A model generated the notes under the pieces. It was not told the DNA's origin. It did no database searches and saw nothing but the letters and a program-made list of their open reading frames with translations. DNA of 11,064 nucleotides, from positions 1-11,064 of the forward strand of contig CANFIE010000093.1 in assembly GCA_947446625.1 (NCBI GenBank), given 5' to 3'. Every line of letters begins with the position of its first letter. The first letter of the stretch is position 1. This document shows, piece after piece, positions 1-7,337 of the stretch. A program made the position numbers and the translations under genes. This DNA comes from Acetobacteraceae bacterium. Its GTDB lineage: Bacteria; Pseudomonadota; Alphaproteobacteria; Acetobacterales; Acetobacteraceae.

Positions 1-204
1 GGATTTCGCCACGTTCCTGTCCCTGAATACCCGCATGCCCAAAACATGCAGGCGGGCAAAGGGACCATGCTTCACATGACCGAGCGCGAAATGCAGGCCA
101 AGCTGGCCGAGTTGGACCGGCTGCTGAACGACCCCGAAGCCCGCATGGACCCGGCCCGGGTCTGGACCCTGCTGGCCGAAATCCGCACCCAGCCGCAGCG
201 CTGA
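1..204 (+). CDS. small hypothetical protein (possibly truncated at the window edge)
   Basis: The frame is open from base 1 to the TGA at 202-204. The best-supported start is ATG 67 with an AAGGG just upstream, giving 45 residues; ATG 76 is an alternative, and a start before the window cannot be excluded. The product is charged, probably helical, and has no signal peptide or membrane segment. The stretch LAELDRLLNDPEARMDP loosely resembles the N-terminal helical (PCRF) part of class I peptide chain release factors, but no GGQ catalytic domain follows, so it is not a release factor. A small hairpin (GCATG 33-37 with CATGC 45-49) lies before ATG 67, which fits an intergenic leader rather than coding sequence there. 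The function is unknown. It converges with tlyA across a repeat-filled gap. Confidence 0.5.
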   Translation, partial: GFRHVPVPEYPHAQNMQAGKGTMLHMTEREMQAKLAELDRLLNDPEARMDPARVWTLLAEIRTQPQR

Positions 205-209
205 CCCAC

Positions 210-262
210 AGCGCCTGATCGGCTCAGGCGGAATCGCCGCAAGCCGTAAATCAGCCGCTCCA
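210..262. repeat. 53-nt imperfect palindromic repeat, copy A
   Basis: This stretch matches 1106-1158 in the same orientation at 45 of 53 positions by eye, with no gaps. Its outer arms AGCGCCTGAT (210-219) and ATCAGCCGCT (250-259) are inverted repeats with one mismatch. Inner stems GGCT/AGCC and GGCG/CGCC could pair. It lies directly next to the 23-bp perfect palindrome at 262-311. It looks like a small dispersed palindromic element rather than coding sequence. Confidence 0.75.
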
Positions 263-311
263 GAGCAAGAAATCCGTTCTGATGGAATCATCAGAACGGA
301 TTTCTTGCTCT
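262..311. repeat. perfect 23-bp palindrome (hairpin 1)
   Basis: The left arm (262-284, starting AGAGCAAGAAATCCG) and the right arm (289-311, ending TTTCTTGCTCT) are exactly complementary, with the 4-nt loop GAAT. There is no T-run on either side, so it is not a classical intrinsic terminator, although such a stem between convergent genes could block readthrough both ways. It is richer in A/T than its surroundings. The ends AGAGCA...TGCTCT are shared with hairpin 2 and recall the palindromic intergenic repeats common in alphaproteobacteria. Confidence 0.9.
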
Positions 312-326
312 AGTATCAATTGGTTA

Positions 327-366
327 TAGAGCACGAAATGCGCCCAACAGGGCGCATAGTGCTCTA
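327..366. repeat. interrupted palindrome (hairpin 2), related to hairpin 1
   Basis: The arms TAGAGCAC (327-334)/GTGCTCTA (359-366) and ATGCGCCC/GGGCGCAT pair around the loop AACA, with an asymmetric GAA/A internal loop. If the right arm had TTC instead of A it would be a perfect 19-bp palindrome, which suggests a 2-nt loss in that arm. It starts AGAGCACGAAATGCG, close to hairpin 1 (AGAGCAAGAAATCCG). Its right edge supplies the TAG stop codon of tlyA on the minus strand. Confidence 0.8.
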
Positions 367-1101
367 ACCCACCCGCCGGGCGCCGATCAAAAACTCGCGG
401 TTGCCCTCGGGTCCCAGCAGCGGGCTGGCTTCTACCCCAAGCACCTGCCAGCCGGGCAGTTCGGCCCACCAGCGGCTGATCTTGTCGCACACCGCCCGAT
501 GCACCCCGGCGTCGCGCACCACGCCGCCCTTGGCCACGGCCGGCCCTACCTCGAATTGCGGTTTTATCAATGCCACTGCCCAGGCGCCGGGCGCGCACAA
601 CCGCAGCGGAAAATCCAACACCATCTGCAGGCCAATGAAGCTGGCATCGCACACCAGCGCCCCCACCGGCTCCGGCACCGTGCTGGCATCCAGGTAGCGG
701 GCGTTGACCTTTTCCTTCACCACCACGCGCGGGTCGTTGCGCAGCTTCCAGGCCAGTTGGCCATGGCCCACATCCACCGCGTAAACCTTGGCCGCGCCAT
801 GGTGCAGCAGCACATCGGTAAAGCCGCCGGTGGAGGAGCCCACATCCAGCGCCACCAGCCCGGTCGGGTTCAGGCCAAAATGCGCCAGCCCATGCGCCAG
901 CTTCACGCCACCGCGTGAAACCCAAGGGTGGTCCTGGCCACGTATCTCCAGCGGCGTGTCCAGCGCCAGGGCGGTGCCGGGCTTGTCCACCCGCTGCTCG
1001 CCCGAATACACCTTCCCGGCCAGGATCAGCGCCTGCGCCCGGGTACGGCTTTCCACCAGCCCACGGTCAACCAGCATCTGGTCAACCCGAAGTTTCGCCA
1101 C
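364..1101 (-). CDS. tlyA: TlyA family rRNA (cytidine-2'-O)-methyltransferase
   Basis: 245 residues, the usual family size. Residues 1-60 form an S4 RNA-binding domain (KLRVDQMLVDRGLVESRTRA). Residues 60-245 form an FtsJ/RrmJ-like methyltransferase with the SAM motif LDVGSSTGGFTD (about 85-96). K67, D152, K180 and E236 sit where the family's catalytic K-D-K-E tetrad is expected. In characterised members it 2'-O-methylates cytidines in 16S and 23S rRNA and affects capreomycin susceptibility; some homologues were first called hemolysins. The start is GTG (1099-1101), chosen because MAKLRVDQ is the normal N-terminus; only a weak AGG lies upstream. The 5' leader is made of repeat copy B, and the TAG stop lies in hairpin 2. 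It follows dxs on the same strand, 102 nt away, as in many alphaproteobacteria. Confidence 0.95.
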   Translation of the reverse strand: MAKLRVDQMLVDRGLVESRTRAQALILAGKVYSGEQRVDKPGTALALDTPLEIRGQDHPWVSRGGVKLAHGLAHFGLNPTGLVALDVGSSTGGFTDVLLHHGAAKVYAVDVGHGQLAWKLRNDPRVVVKEKVNARYLDASTVPEPVGALVCDASFIGLQMVLDFPLRLCAPGAWAVALIKPQFEVGPAVAKGGVVRDAGVHRAVCDKISRWWAELPGWQVLGVEASPLLGPEGNREFLIGARRVG

Positions 1102-1105
1102 GGCT

Positions 1106-1158
1106 AGCGCCTGATCGGCTTAGGCAGCAACGCCCTAAGCCGTGAATCAGTCGCTCCA
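1106..1158. repeat. 53-nt imperfect palindromic repeat, copy B
   Basis: This is a direct repeat of 210-262 (8 differences in 53). The outer arms AGCGCCTGAT (1106-1115) and ATCAGTCGCT (1146-1155) form a 10-nt inverted repeat with one mismatch; the inner arms CGGCTTAG/CTAAGCCG pair perfectly, with GGC/GCC above. Copies A and B bracket tlyA. Copy B occupies the dxs-tlyA gap and would form the untranslated leader of tlyA, ending 4 nt before its GTG. Confidence 0.8.
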
Positions 1159-1172
1159 ACAAAACAACCTGG

Positions 1173-1203
1173 GCGTGAGCACTTCAGCATGAAGGGGTCA
1201 CGC
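1173..1203 (-). terminator. terminator-like hairpin directly after dxs
   Basis: The outer stem GCGTGA (1173-1178)/TCACGC (1198-1203) encloses a 3x3 internal loop, then CTTC/GAAG around AGCAT. It abuts the dxs stop codon. Read on the minus strand it is followed after a few bases by TTGTTTTGTT, an imperfect T-rich tract. It could attenuate or end the xseB-ispA-dxs transcript before tlyA, or act as a 3' stabilising stem. Confidence 0.35.
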
Positions 1204-3129
1204 TCAGGCCCGAACAGGCTGTGCCAGCGCATCCACGCCCAGGGCCCGCAGCGCCGTCTCAACAATATGCTGCGCGTTCAGCCGGGCCTCGTCGTACTGC
1301 TTCTTCGGGTTTTCGTGGTCGATATAGGTGTCCGGCAGGCACATCGGCCGGAACTTCAGCCCGCCATCCAGCAGGCCCTGCCATGCCAGGTGATGCCCGA
1401 CGAAGCTGCCATAGCCGCCCACCGAGCCTTCCTCGATGGTGATCAGCACCTGGTGCTCGCGCGCCAGCCGCTCGGTCAGCGCCACGTCCAGCGGCTTGGC
1501 AAAGCGCGCATCGGCCACGGTAGTGGAAAGCCCACGGGCCTCCAGAGCCTCAGCCGCCTTCAGCGCTTCCGCCAGGCGGGTGCCGTAGCTGAGGATGGCC
1601 ACCTTCGTGCCCTCCTTCACCACGCGCCCCTTGCCGATCTCAATCAGCGAGCCGCGCTTGGGCAGTTCCAGCCCCAGCCCTTCGCCACGCGGGTAGCGAA
1701 TGCCAATCGGGCCTTCGTCGAACTCGGCGGCGGTGCGCACCATGTGCATCAACTCAAGCTCGTCGGCCGCCGCGCACAGCACCATGTTGGGCAGGCAGCC
1801 CAAATAGGCAATGTCGAAGCTGCCGGCATGGGTGGCGCCATCGGCGCCCACCAGCCCGGCCCGGTCCATGCCGAAGCGCACCGGCAGCTTCTGCAGCGCC
1901 ACGTCATGCATCACCTGGTCATAGGCGCGCTGCAGGAAGGTGCTGTAGATGGCCACGAAGGGCTTGAACCCCTCGGTCGCCAGCCCGGCCGCGAAGGTCA
2001 CGGCGTGCTGCTCGGCAATGCCCACGTCAAAGCTGCGGGTGGGGAATTTCTTGGCAAAGGCGTCCAGCCCGGTGCCGGAAGGCATGGCGGCATTGATGGC
2101 GCAAATCCGCTCATCAAGCTCGGCCTCACCCACCAGGGCGTTGCTGAACACCTTGGTGTAGCTCGGCGGCCCCGGCGGCGCCTTAACCTGCTCACCGGTC
2201 ACCACGTTGAACTTCACCACGCCGTGGTACTTGTCGGCGCTGGCCTCGGCCGGGGCGTAGCCCTTGCCCTTCTGCGTCACCGCATGAATCAGGATCGGCC
2301 CCTGGTGGTCGGTGTCGCGGATGTTGCGCAGCACCGGCAGCAGGTGGTCCAGGTCATGCCCGTCCACCGGCCCCACGTAATAGAAGCCCAGTTCCTCAAA
2401 CAACGTGCCGCCGGTCAGCAGGCCACGGGCATATTCATCCGCCCGCTTCGCCGCCCGCTCGATCGGCGCCGGGAAGTGCTTCGCCAACCGCGCCATCAGG
2501 TCGCGCAGGTTCAGGAAGGGCCGGCTGGAAATGGTGCGCGACAGGTAATTGCTCATCGCGCCAACCGGCGGGGCAATCGACATGTCGTTGTCGTTCAGGA
2601 TGACGATCAGCTTCGACTTCGCCGCGCCGGCATTGTTCATGGCCTCGTAGGCCATGCCCGCGCTCATCGCGCCGTCGCCGATCACGGCAATCACGTGCCG
2701 CTCATTCTCGCCCTTCAGGTCCTGGCCAATGGCCATGCCCAGCCCGGCGGAGATCGAGGTGCTGGAATGCGCCGCGCCGAAGGGGTCGTATTCGCTCTCG
2801 CTGCGCTTGGTAAAGCCGGACAGCCCGCCACCCTGGCGGATGGTGCGCATGCGGTCGCGCCGGCCGGTAAGGATTTTATGCGGGTAGGCCTGGTGGCCCA
2901 CATCCCAAATCAGCCGGTCGCTCGGCGTGTCAAACACCGCATGCACCGCCACGGTCAGTTCCACCACGCCCAGCGAGGCACCCAGATGCCCACCGGTGGC
3001 GCTGACCGCGTCAATGGTCTCGGCCCGCAACTCGTCGGCCAATTGCTTCAACTGGTCGTTCGACATGTTGCGCATGTCGGCCGGGTACTTCACCCGGTCC
3101 AGCAACGGCGTATGGGGTGCAGGAGACAT
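1204..3129 (-). CDS. dxs: 1-deoxy-D-xylulose-5-phosphate synthase
   Basis: 641 residues, full length. It condenses pyruvate and glyceraldehyde 3-phosphate, with thiamine diphosphate and Mg, into DXP, the first step of the MEP isoprenoid pathway and a precursor for thiamine and pyridoxal. Visible marks: HLGASLGVVELTVAVH (48-63), the ThDP/Mg motif GDGAMSAGMAYEAMNNAG (151-168) with NDND (179-182), the catalytic glutamate in DVGIAEQHAVTFAAG (E373), and a transketolase C-terminal domain ending near 630. The ATG overlaps the ispA stop by one base (TGATG), and its GGAGG lies inside the end of ispA, so the two are probably translationally coupled. The stop is followed at once by a hairpin. Nothing looks damaged. 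Confidence 0.97.
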   Translation of the reverse strand: MSPAPHTPLLDRVKYPADMRNMSNDQLKQLADELRAETIDAVSATGGHLGASLGVVELTVAVHAVFDTPSDRLIWDVGHQAYPHKILTGRRDRMRTIRQGGGLSGFTKRSESEYDPFGAAHSSTSISAGLGMAIGQDLKGENERHVIAVIGDGAMSAGMAYEAMNNAGAAKSKLIVILNDNDMSIAPPVGAMSNYLSRTISSRPFLNLRDLMARLAKHFPAPIERAAKRADEYARGLLTGGTLFEELGFYYVGPVDGHDLDHLLPVLRNIRDTDHQGPILIHAVTQKGKGYAPAEASADKYHGVVKFNVVTGEQVKAPPGPPSYTKVFSNALVGEAELDERICAINAAMPSGTGLDAFAKKFPTRSFDVGIAEQHAVTFAAGLATEGFKPFVAIYSTFLQRAYDQVMHDVALQKLPVRFGMDRAGLVGADGATHAGSFDIAYLGCLPNMVLCAAADELELMHMVRTAAEFDEGPIGIRYPRGEGLGLELPKRGSLIEIGKGRVVKEGTKVAILSYGTRLAEALKAAEALEARGLSTTVADARFAKPLDVALTERLAREHQVLITIEEGSVGGYGSFVGHHLAWQGLLDGGLKFRPMCLPDTYIDHENPKKQYDEARLNAQHIVETALRALGVDALAQPVRA

Positions 3130-4046
3130 CAGGACCTCCGCTCGATCACGAAGTTCGCGAGCATTTTGAGCAATTCCGCCTTGTCGCCGAAAACGTCAAC
3201 ATGGGCCTTGGCCTGGGTTACCAGACGTTCAGCTTGCATCCGGGCGCGGTCGAGGCCGTAGAGCGACACGAGCGTGGCCTTGCCCATCGCCGCATCCTTG
3301 CCGGTAGCCTTGCCGGTTTCCTCGGCCGAGGCCGTGGCATCCAGCAGGTCATCGGCAATCTGGAAGGCGGCGCCCAGGTCGCGGCCATAGCTCAGCAGGG
3401 CGTGGCGCTGGCTGCTGGCGGCCTTGCCCAACACCGCACCCGCCTCGGCCGAGAACTCTATCAACCGGCCGGTCTTCAGCGTCTGCAGCCGGCCAATGGC
3501 GGCCTCGTCCTGCGGGCTCTTGCCCTGCTCTGCCATCATGTCGAGCATCTGCCCGCCACACATGCCGCGCGGCCCAGCGGCGGCGGCCAGCATGCGCACC
3601 AGTTCAATCCGCACGCCCGGGTCCGGGTGGGTATCCTCATCGGCCAGCACCGTGAAGGCGTGGCATTGCAGCGCGTCGCCGGCCAGAATCGCGGTGGCTT
3701 CGTCGAACGCCTTGTGGTTGGTCGGCTTGCCGCGGCGCAGATCGTCATTGTCCATGGCCGGCAGGTCGTCATGGATCAGGCTATAGGCGTGCACCATCTC
3801 AATGGCGCAGGCCACCCGCAGCGCCGCATTGCGCGAAACGCCGAACTGCCGCGCCCCTTCCAGCACCAGGAAGCCGCGCAGCCGCTTACCGCCGCCGATG
3901 ACGGAATAGCGCATCGCCTCATACAGCCTGGCCTCGGCACCATCCGGCACCGGCAGCAGCACCTCCAGCGCCTGGTCAATCTCGGCCGCCGCCTGGGTCA
4001 TGGCATCGGCCAGGGTGGCGGCGTGGTGCGGAGTATCAGTGCTCAT
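3129..4046 (-). CDS. ispA: farnesyl diphosphate synthase (geranyltranstransferase)
   Basis: 305 residues from ATG 4044-4046. This start (MSTDTPHH) lies 7 nt after the xseB stop with AGGA overlapping that stop; a longer open frame upstream runs into xseB and is not plausible. The trans-prenyltransferase marks are clear: GGGKRLR (51-57), the first aspartate-rich motif DDLPAMD (93-99), GGQMLDM (164-170), KTGRL (191-195), and the second motif DDLLD (232-236). It condenses isopentenyl diphosphate with dimethylallyl and then geranyl diphosphate to give FPP for ubiquinone, undecaprenyl carriers and, where present, hopanoids or carotenoids. Product chain length is inferred from overall similarity to bacterial FPP synthases. 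It sits between xseB and dxs in one operon. Confidence 0.93.
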   Translation of the reverse strand: MSTDTPHHAATLADAMTQAAAEIDQALEVLLPVPDGAEARLYEAMRYSVIGGGKRLRGFLVLEGARQFGVSRNAALRVACAIEMVHAYSLIHDDLPAMDNDDLRRGKPTNHKAFDEATAILAGDALQCHAFTVLADEDTHPDPGVRIELVRMLAAAAGPRGMCGGQMLDMMAEQGKSPQDEAAIGRLQTLKTGRLIEFSAEAGAVLGKAASSQRHALLSYGRDLGAAFQIADDLLDATASAEETGKATGKDAAMGKATLVSLYGLDRARMQAERLVTQAKAHVDVFGDKAELLKMLANFVIERRS

Positions 4047-4053
4047 CCCGGTC

Positions 4054-4314
4054 CTACTCGACATCCCTGAGCGTCGGCCCGCCCGGCGCGGCGACAATCG
4101 CCTGCACCTTCGCCTCGGCCTCGGCCAACAAAGTTTCGCAGCGGCGGCGCAAGGCCACACCACGCTCGTAGCTCTCAATGGCGCTGGCCAGGTTGCCCTG
4201 GCCGCCTTCCAGCGCCTTCACAATCCCTTCCAACTCCGCCAGCGCCGCCTCGAAGGAGAGGGCAGCAACCGCCGAATCATCCTGCGCGGCATGCTGGCCA
4301 CGAGCTTCCACCAT
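4054..4314 (-). CDS. xseB: exodeoxyribonuclease VII small subunit
   Basis: 86 residues, in the normal size range. The core SFEAALAELEGIVKALEGG (about 20-38), then SAIESYERGVALRRRCETLL (45-64), is the standard small helical subunit that binds the XseA catalytic subunit; exonuclease VII degrades single-stranded DNA into oligonucleotides. The start is fixed by GGGAGG five bases before ATG 4312-4314. A longer in-frame extension upstream has no family similarity. It is the first gene of xseB-ispA-dxs-(tlyA). xseA is not in the window. Confidence 0.95.
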   Translation of the reverse strand: MVEARGQHAAQDDSAVAALSFEAALAELEGIVKALEGGQGNLASAIESYERGVALRRRCETLLAEAEAKVQAIVAAPGGPTLRDVE

Positions 4315-4353
4315 AGGGACCTCCCAGCAGCTAACCTGCAGCCCGAGGGGCGG

Positions 4354-4380
4354 AATATAGGCTCCCGCGCGTTTGGGCAA
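4354..4380 (-). promoter_or_regulatory. candidate promoter for xseB-ispA-dxs
   Basis: On the minus strand, TATATT (4359-4354) resembles a sigma-70 -10 box and TTGCCC (4380-4375) a -35 box, but the 15-nt spacer is short. The predicted start of transcription would leave about 30 nt of leader containing the strong xseB ribosome site. It is the most AT-rich spot in this gap. Confidence 0.35.
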
Positions 4381-4497
4381 ACCGGGGCTTCGCCCGGTGT
4401 GGCCCCAAAAAGCCACAGGCGTTTCAAATACGCCACAGTTCCGGGCCGCCGCCGCTTCAGGTTGCAGCCCATGGGCAGAGCGATTACCCCCTGCAAC
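4381..4497. promoter_or_regulatory. cluster of small inverted repeats in the divergent xseB/methyltransferase gap
   Basis: Consecutive small palindromes: ACCGGG/CCCGGT (4381-4398), TGTGGC/GCCACA (4398-4417), GGCGT/ACGCC with a 7-nt loop (about 4418-4434), the perfect 10-bp palindrome GCCCATGGGC (4467-4476), and a 7-bp inverted repeat GTTGCAG (4461-4467)/CTGCAAC (4491-4497) with centres 30 nt apart. No gene is evident here. The elements could be operators or leader structures for either divergent gene; some may be chance in GC-rich DNA. Confidence 0.3.
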
Positions 4498-4562
4498 GGA
4501 GTCATCACTGCATCCGCACTGGGCGCTGCCCGGCACGTCTGAGTCCTCGAAAGGTCAACGCC

Positions 4563-5228
4563 ATGTCTGCCCTGCCAGACGGGTTCCGCCCGCATTTCCT
4601 CCCGCCCGCGGTACTCACCCGCATCCAGGAGGCCACCTGGGTGACCCGCCACAAGGGCCACCTTTGCATCAAAAGCCCATTCGACTTTGCCCTCTACATG
4701 CAGTTGCTGGACCGGCTGCGCCCGGCCACCATCTTCGAGATCGGCGCCAACCAGGGCGGCTCGGCGCTGTGGTTCGCCGACATGATGCAGGTGTACGGTC
4801 AGCCCGGCCACGTGGTGTCGCTGGACCTGCCTGAGGTCATCGCCGCCATGCCGTTCAGCGACCCGCGCATCAGCTTCCTGGCCGGAGATGCCTGCAATCT
4901 GGCCGCCACGCTGACCCCGGCGCTGCTGGCCACCCTGCCCCGCCCCTGGCTGGTGGTAGAGGACAGCGGCCATATCTTCGCCACATCCACAGGCGTGCTG
5001 GAGTTCTTCGACCCGCTGATGGCCAGCGGCGAATACATTGTGGTGGAGGATGCCAGCCTCAGTTATTTCGTTAAGCCAATGTATCGGGTGTTTGAAGACG
5101 GCCCGCTCCGAGCCATCGCGGCCTTCCTGGCGCGGCGCGGCGCGGACTATGAAGTCGACCGCAGCCTGAACGACTTCTACGGCCCCAACGTCACCTGGCA
5201 CTGTGAGGGTTGGCTGCGGCGCAAATAG
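4563..5228 (+). CDS. CmcI-family (cephalosporin hydroxylase / rhamnosyl O-methyltransferase-like) SAM methyltransferase
   Basis: 221 residues. The Rossmann SAM motif is IFEIGANQGGSALWFADM (57-74), with an acidic residue after the next strand (VVSLDL, D88). VVEDSGH (131-137) and EYIVVEDAS (157-165) fit the two acidic patches that in CmcI-type enzymes flank the SAM and divalent-metal site. Family members O-methylate sugars or antibiotic precursors; the substrate here cannot be told. ATG 4563 has AAAGG eight bases upstream. No signal peptide or membrane segment is seen, so it is probably cytosolic. It is not surrounded by glycosyltransferase or antibiotic genes and stands alone, convergent with the deacetylase gene 13 nt away. 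FkbM-type methyltransferase is the alternative family; the EDSGH/VEDA pattern favours CmcI. Confidence 0.8.
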   Translation: MSALPDGFRPHFLPPAVLTRIQEATWVTRHKGHLCIKSPFDFALYMQLLDRLRPATIFEIGANQGGSALWFADMMQVYGQPGHVVSLDLPEVIAAMPFSDPRISFLAGDACNLAATLTPALLATLPRPWLVVEDSGHIFATSTGVLEFFDPLMASGEYIVVEDASLSYFVKPMYRVFEDGPLRAIAAFLARRGADYEVDRSLNDFYGPNVTWHCEGWLRRK

Positions 5229-5241
5229 CGCCCACCCCGGC

Positions 5242-6167
<926 letters not shown>

Positions 6168-6171
<4 letters not shown>

Positions 6172-6401
6172 GGCGCCACCCGCTTGCGCAGGGCGTAGCG
6201 GAACACCGCGCCTTCCTGAGCGGCTTCCAGCAATTCATGGCCGGTTTCGCTGCAATAGGCGCGGAAGTCGGCCATACTGGCAGGGTCCGTGGCCAGCACG
6301 CGCAGGGTGGCGCCGTCGGGCAGGCCGCGCAGCACCTTGTTGGCCTTCAACACCGGCAGCGGGCAGGTCAGCCCCTGCACATCCAAAAGGGTTTCCGTCA
6401 T
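6168..6401 (-). CDS. TusA/SirA-family sulfur-carrier protein
   Basis: 77 residues from ATG 6399-6401. The family signature LTCPLPVLKA places the sulfur-carrying cysteine at C13 in a CPxP motif; the rest (LPDGATLRVLATDPASMADFR and a C-terminal beta strand) matches the small two-layer TusA fold. TusA relays persulfide sulfur from a cysteine desulfurase to tRNA thiolation or molybdenum-cofactor pathways; family paralogues carry sulfur for other routes, so the exact role is not assigned. Starts further upstream would overlap mak and lack the family sequence. The ribosome site is poor (only GGGG just before ATG). The stop overlaps the deacetylase start. It is divergent from mak with only 45 nt between start codons. 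Confidence 0.9.
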
Positions 6402-6446
6402 GCCCCGAGTCCAGCACCGCAGCCCCGCCGCTGCAAGGCGTTGCTG

Positions 6447-7325
6447 ATGCTGCGCCTTGGCATAGACCTGGGCGGCACCAAGACCGAGGTGGTGGCGCTG
6501 GGCCGGCAAGGCCAGGTGCTGCTGCGCCGCCGCGCCCCCACCCCGCCGGATTATGCCGGAGTGCTGGAACTGATTGGCAGCCTGGTGCGCGGGGCCGAGG
6601 CTGAATTGGGCGGCCAGGGCACGGTGGGGGTGGGGATTCCGGGCAGTCTTTCGCCGGCCACGGGGCTGGTGCGCGGGGCGAATGCCACCTGGCTGAATGG
6701 CGGGCGGCTGGATGAGGATTTGGCGCATCATCTGCGCCGCCCGGTGCGGATTTCGAATGATGCCAATTGCCTGGCCATGAGCGAGGCGGCCGATGGCGCC
6801 GGGGCGGGGTATGGCACGGTGTTCGCCGTTATTCTGGGCACCGGGACGGGGGCGGGGATTGTTTCGGCCGGGCGGATAATGGAGGGGCGCAACCGCGTGG
6901 CCGGGGAATGGGGCCACAACCCGCTGCCCTGGATGAGTGCCGAGGAGTTTCCCGGCCCGGCCTGCTGGTGCGGCCGGCGAGGCTGCCTGGAGACGTTTTT
7001 ATGCGGGCCGGCCCTGGCCGCCGATGCCGATGGCCCCGGCGCCCGCGATGCCAGCGCCCTGCCCGGCCGCGGCGATGCCGCCGCCCAGGGGGCGCTGGCG
7101 CGGCATGCCCACCGGCTGGCGCGGGGGCTGGCGCATGTGATCAACCTGCTGGACCCGGACTGCATTGTTCTGGGAGGCGGGCTTTCAAACATGACACATT
7201 TGTATAGCGCGGTGCCGGCGCTGTGGGGCGAATGGGTGTTCAGCGACAGCGTGACCACGCCGCTGCTGCGCGCCAAGCATGGCGATTCCTCGGGCGTGCT
7301 GGGCGCGGCGCGGTTGTGGGATTGA
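6447..7325 (+). CDS. mak: ROK-family fructokinase/mannokinase
   Basis: 292 residues from ATG 6447, eight bases after AAGG; the longer open frame upstream is antisense to tusA and rejected. From memory it resembles E. coli Mak (about 302 residues) over its whole length. Marks: ATP loop GIDLGGTKTE (5-14), GIPGSLSP (63-70), NATWLNG (79-85), catalytic aspartate D105 in SNDANCLA, phosphate motif GTGTGAG (131-137), and zinc-binding H157 with CWCGRRGC (173-180: C173, C175, C180), then LDPDCIVLGGGLSN (235-248). It phosphorylates fructose (and often mannose) with ATP at carbon 6. No sugar transporter or regulator is adjacent. GGG codons are frequent but it is otherwise like its neighbours. Confidence 0.92.
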   Translation: MLRLGIDLGGTKTEVVALGRQGQVLLRRRAPTPPDYAGVLELIGSLVRGAEAELGGQGTVGVGIPGSLSPATGLVRGANATWLNGGRLDEDLAHHLRRPVRISNDANCLAMSEAADGAGAGYGTVFAVILGTGTGAGIVSAGRIMEGRNRVAGEWGHNPLPWMSAEEFPGPACWCGRRGCLETFLCGPALAADADGPGARDASALPGRGDAAAQGALARHAHRLARGLAHVINLLDPDCIVLGGGLSNMTHLYSAVPALWGEWVFSDSVTTPLLRAKHGDSSGVLGAARLWD

Positions 7326-7337
7326 GGGTGGGGCCTT

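Noticed and set aside
262..366. Rho-independent terminators between the small ORF and tlyA
   Set aside because: Neither hairpin is followed by a T-run on either strand; recorded as repeats instead.
1189..3261. Long plus-strand ORF (690 codons)
   Set aside because: It is antisense to dxs, whose motifs and operon context are unambiguous. The His/Gln/Ala/Gly-rich translation is typical of GC-biased shadow frames.
3117..4070. Plus-strand ORF of 317 codons
   Set aside because: Antisense to ispA with no domain pattern; a shadow frame.
4047..4178. Longer N-terminus for IspA
   Set aside because: The extension overlaps xseB and is Arg/Ser/Pro-rich; the ATG at 4046 has a ribosome site and matches family length.
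6237..6446. Longer N-terminus for Mak
   Set aside because: The upstream codons are antisense to the tusA-like gene; MLRLGIDLGG is the normal ROK start.
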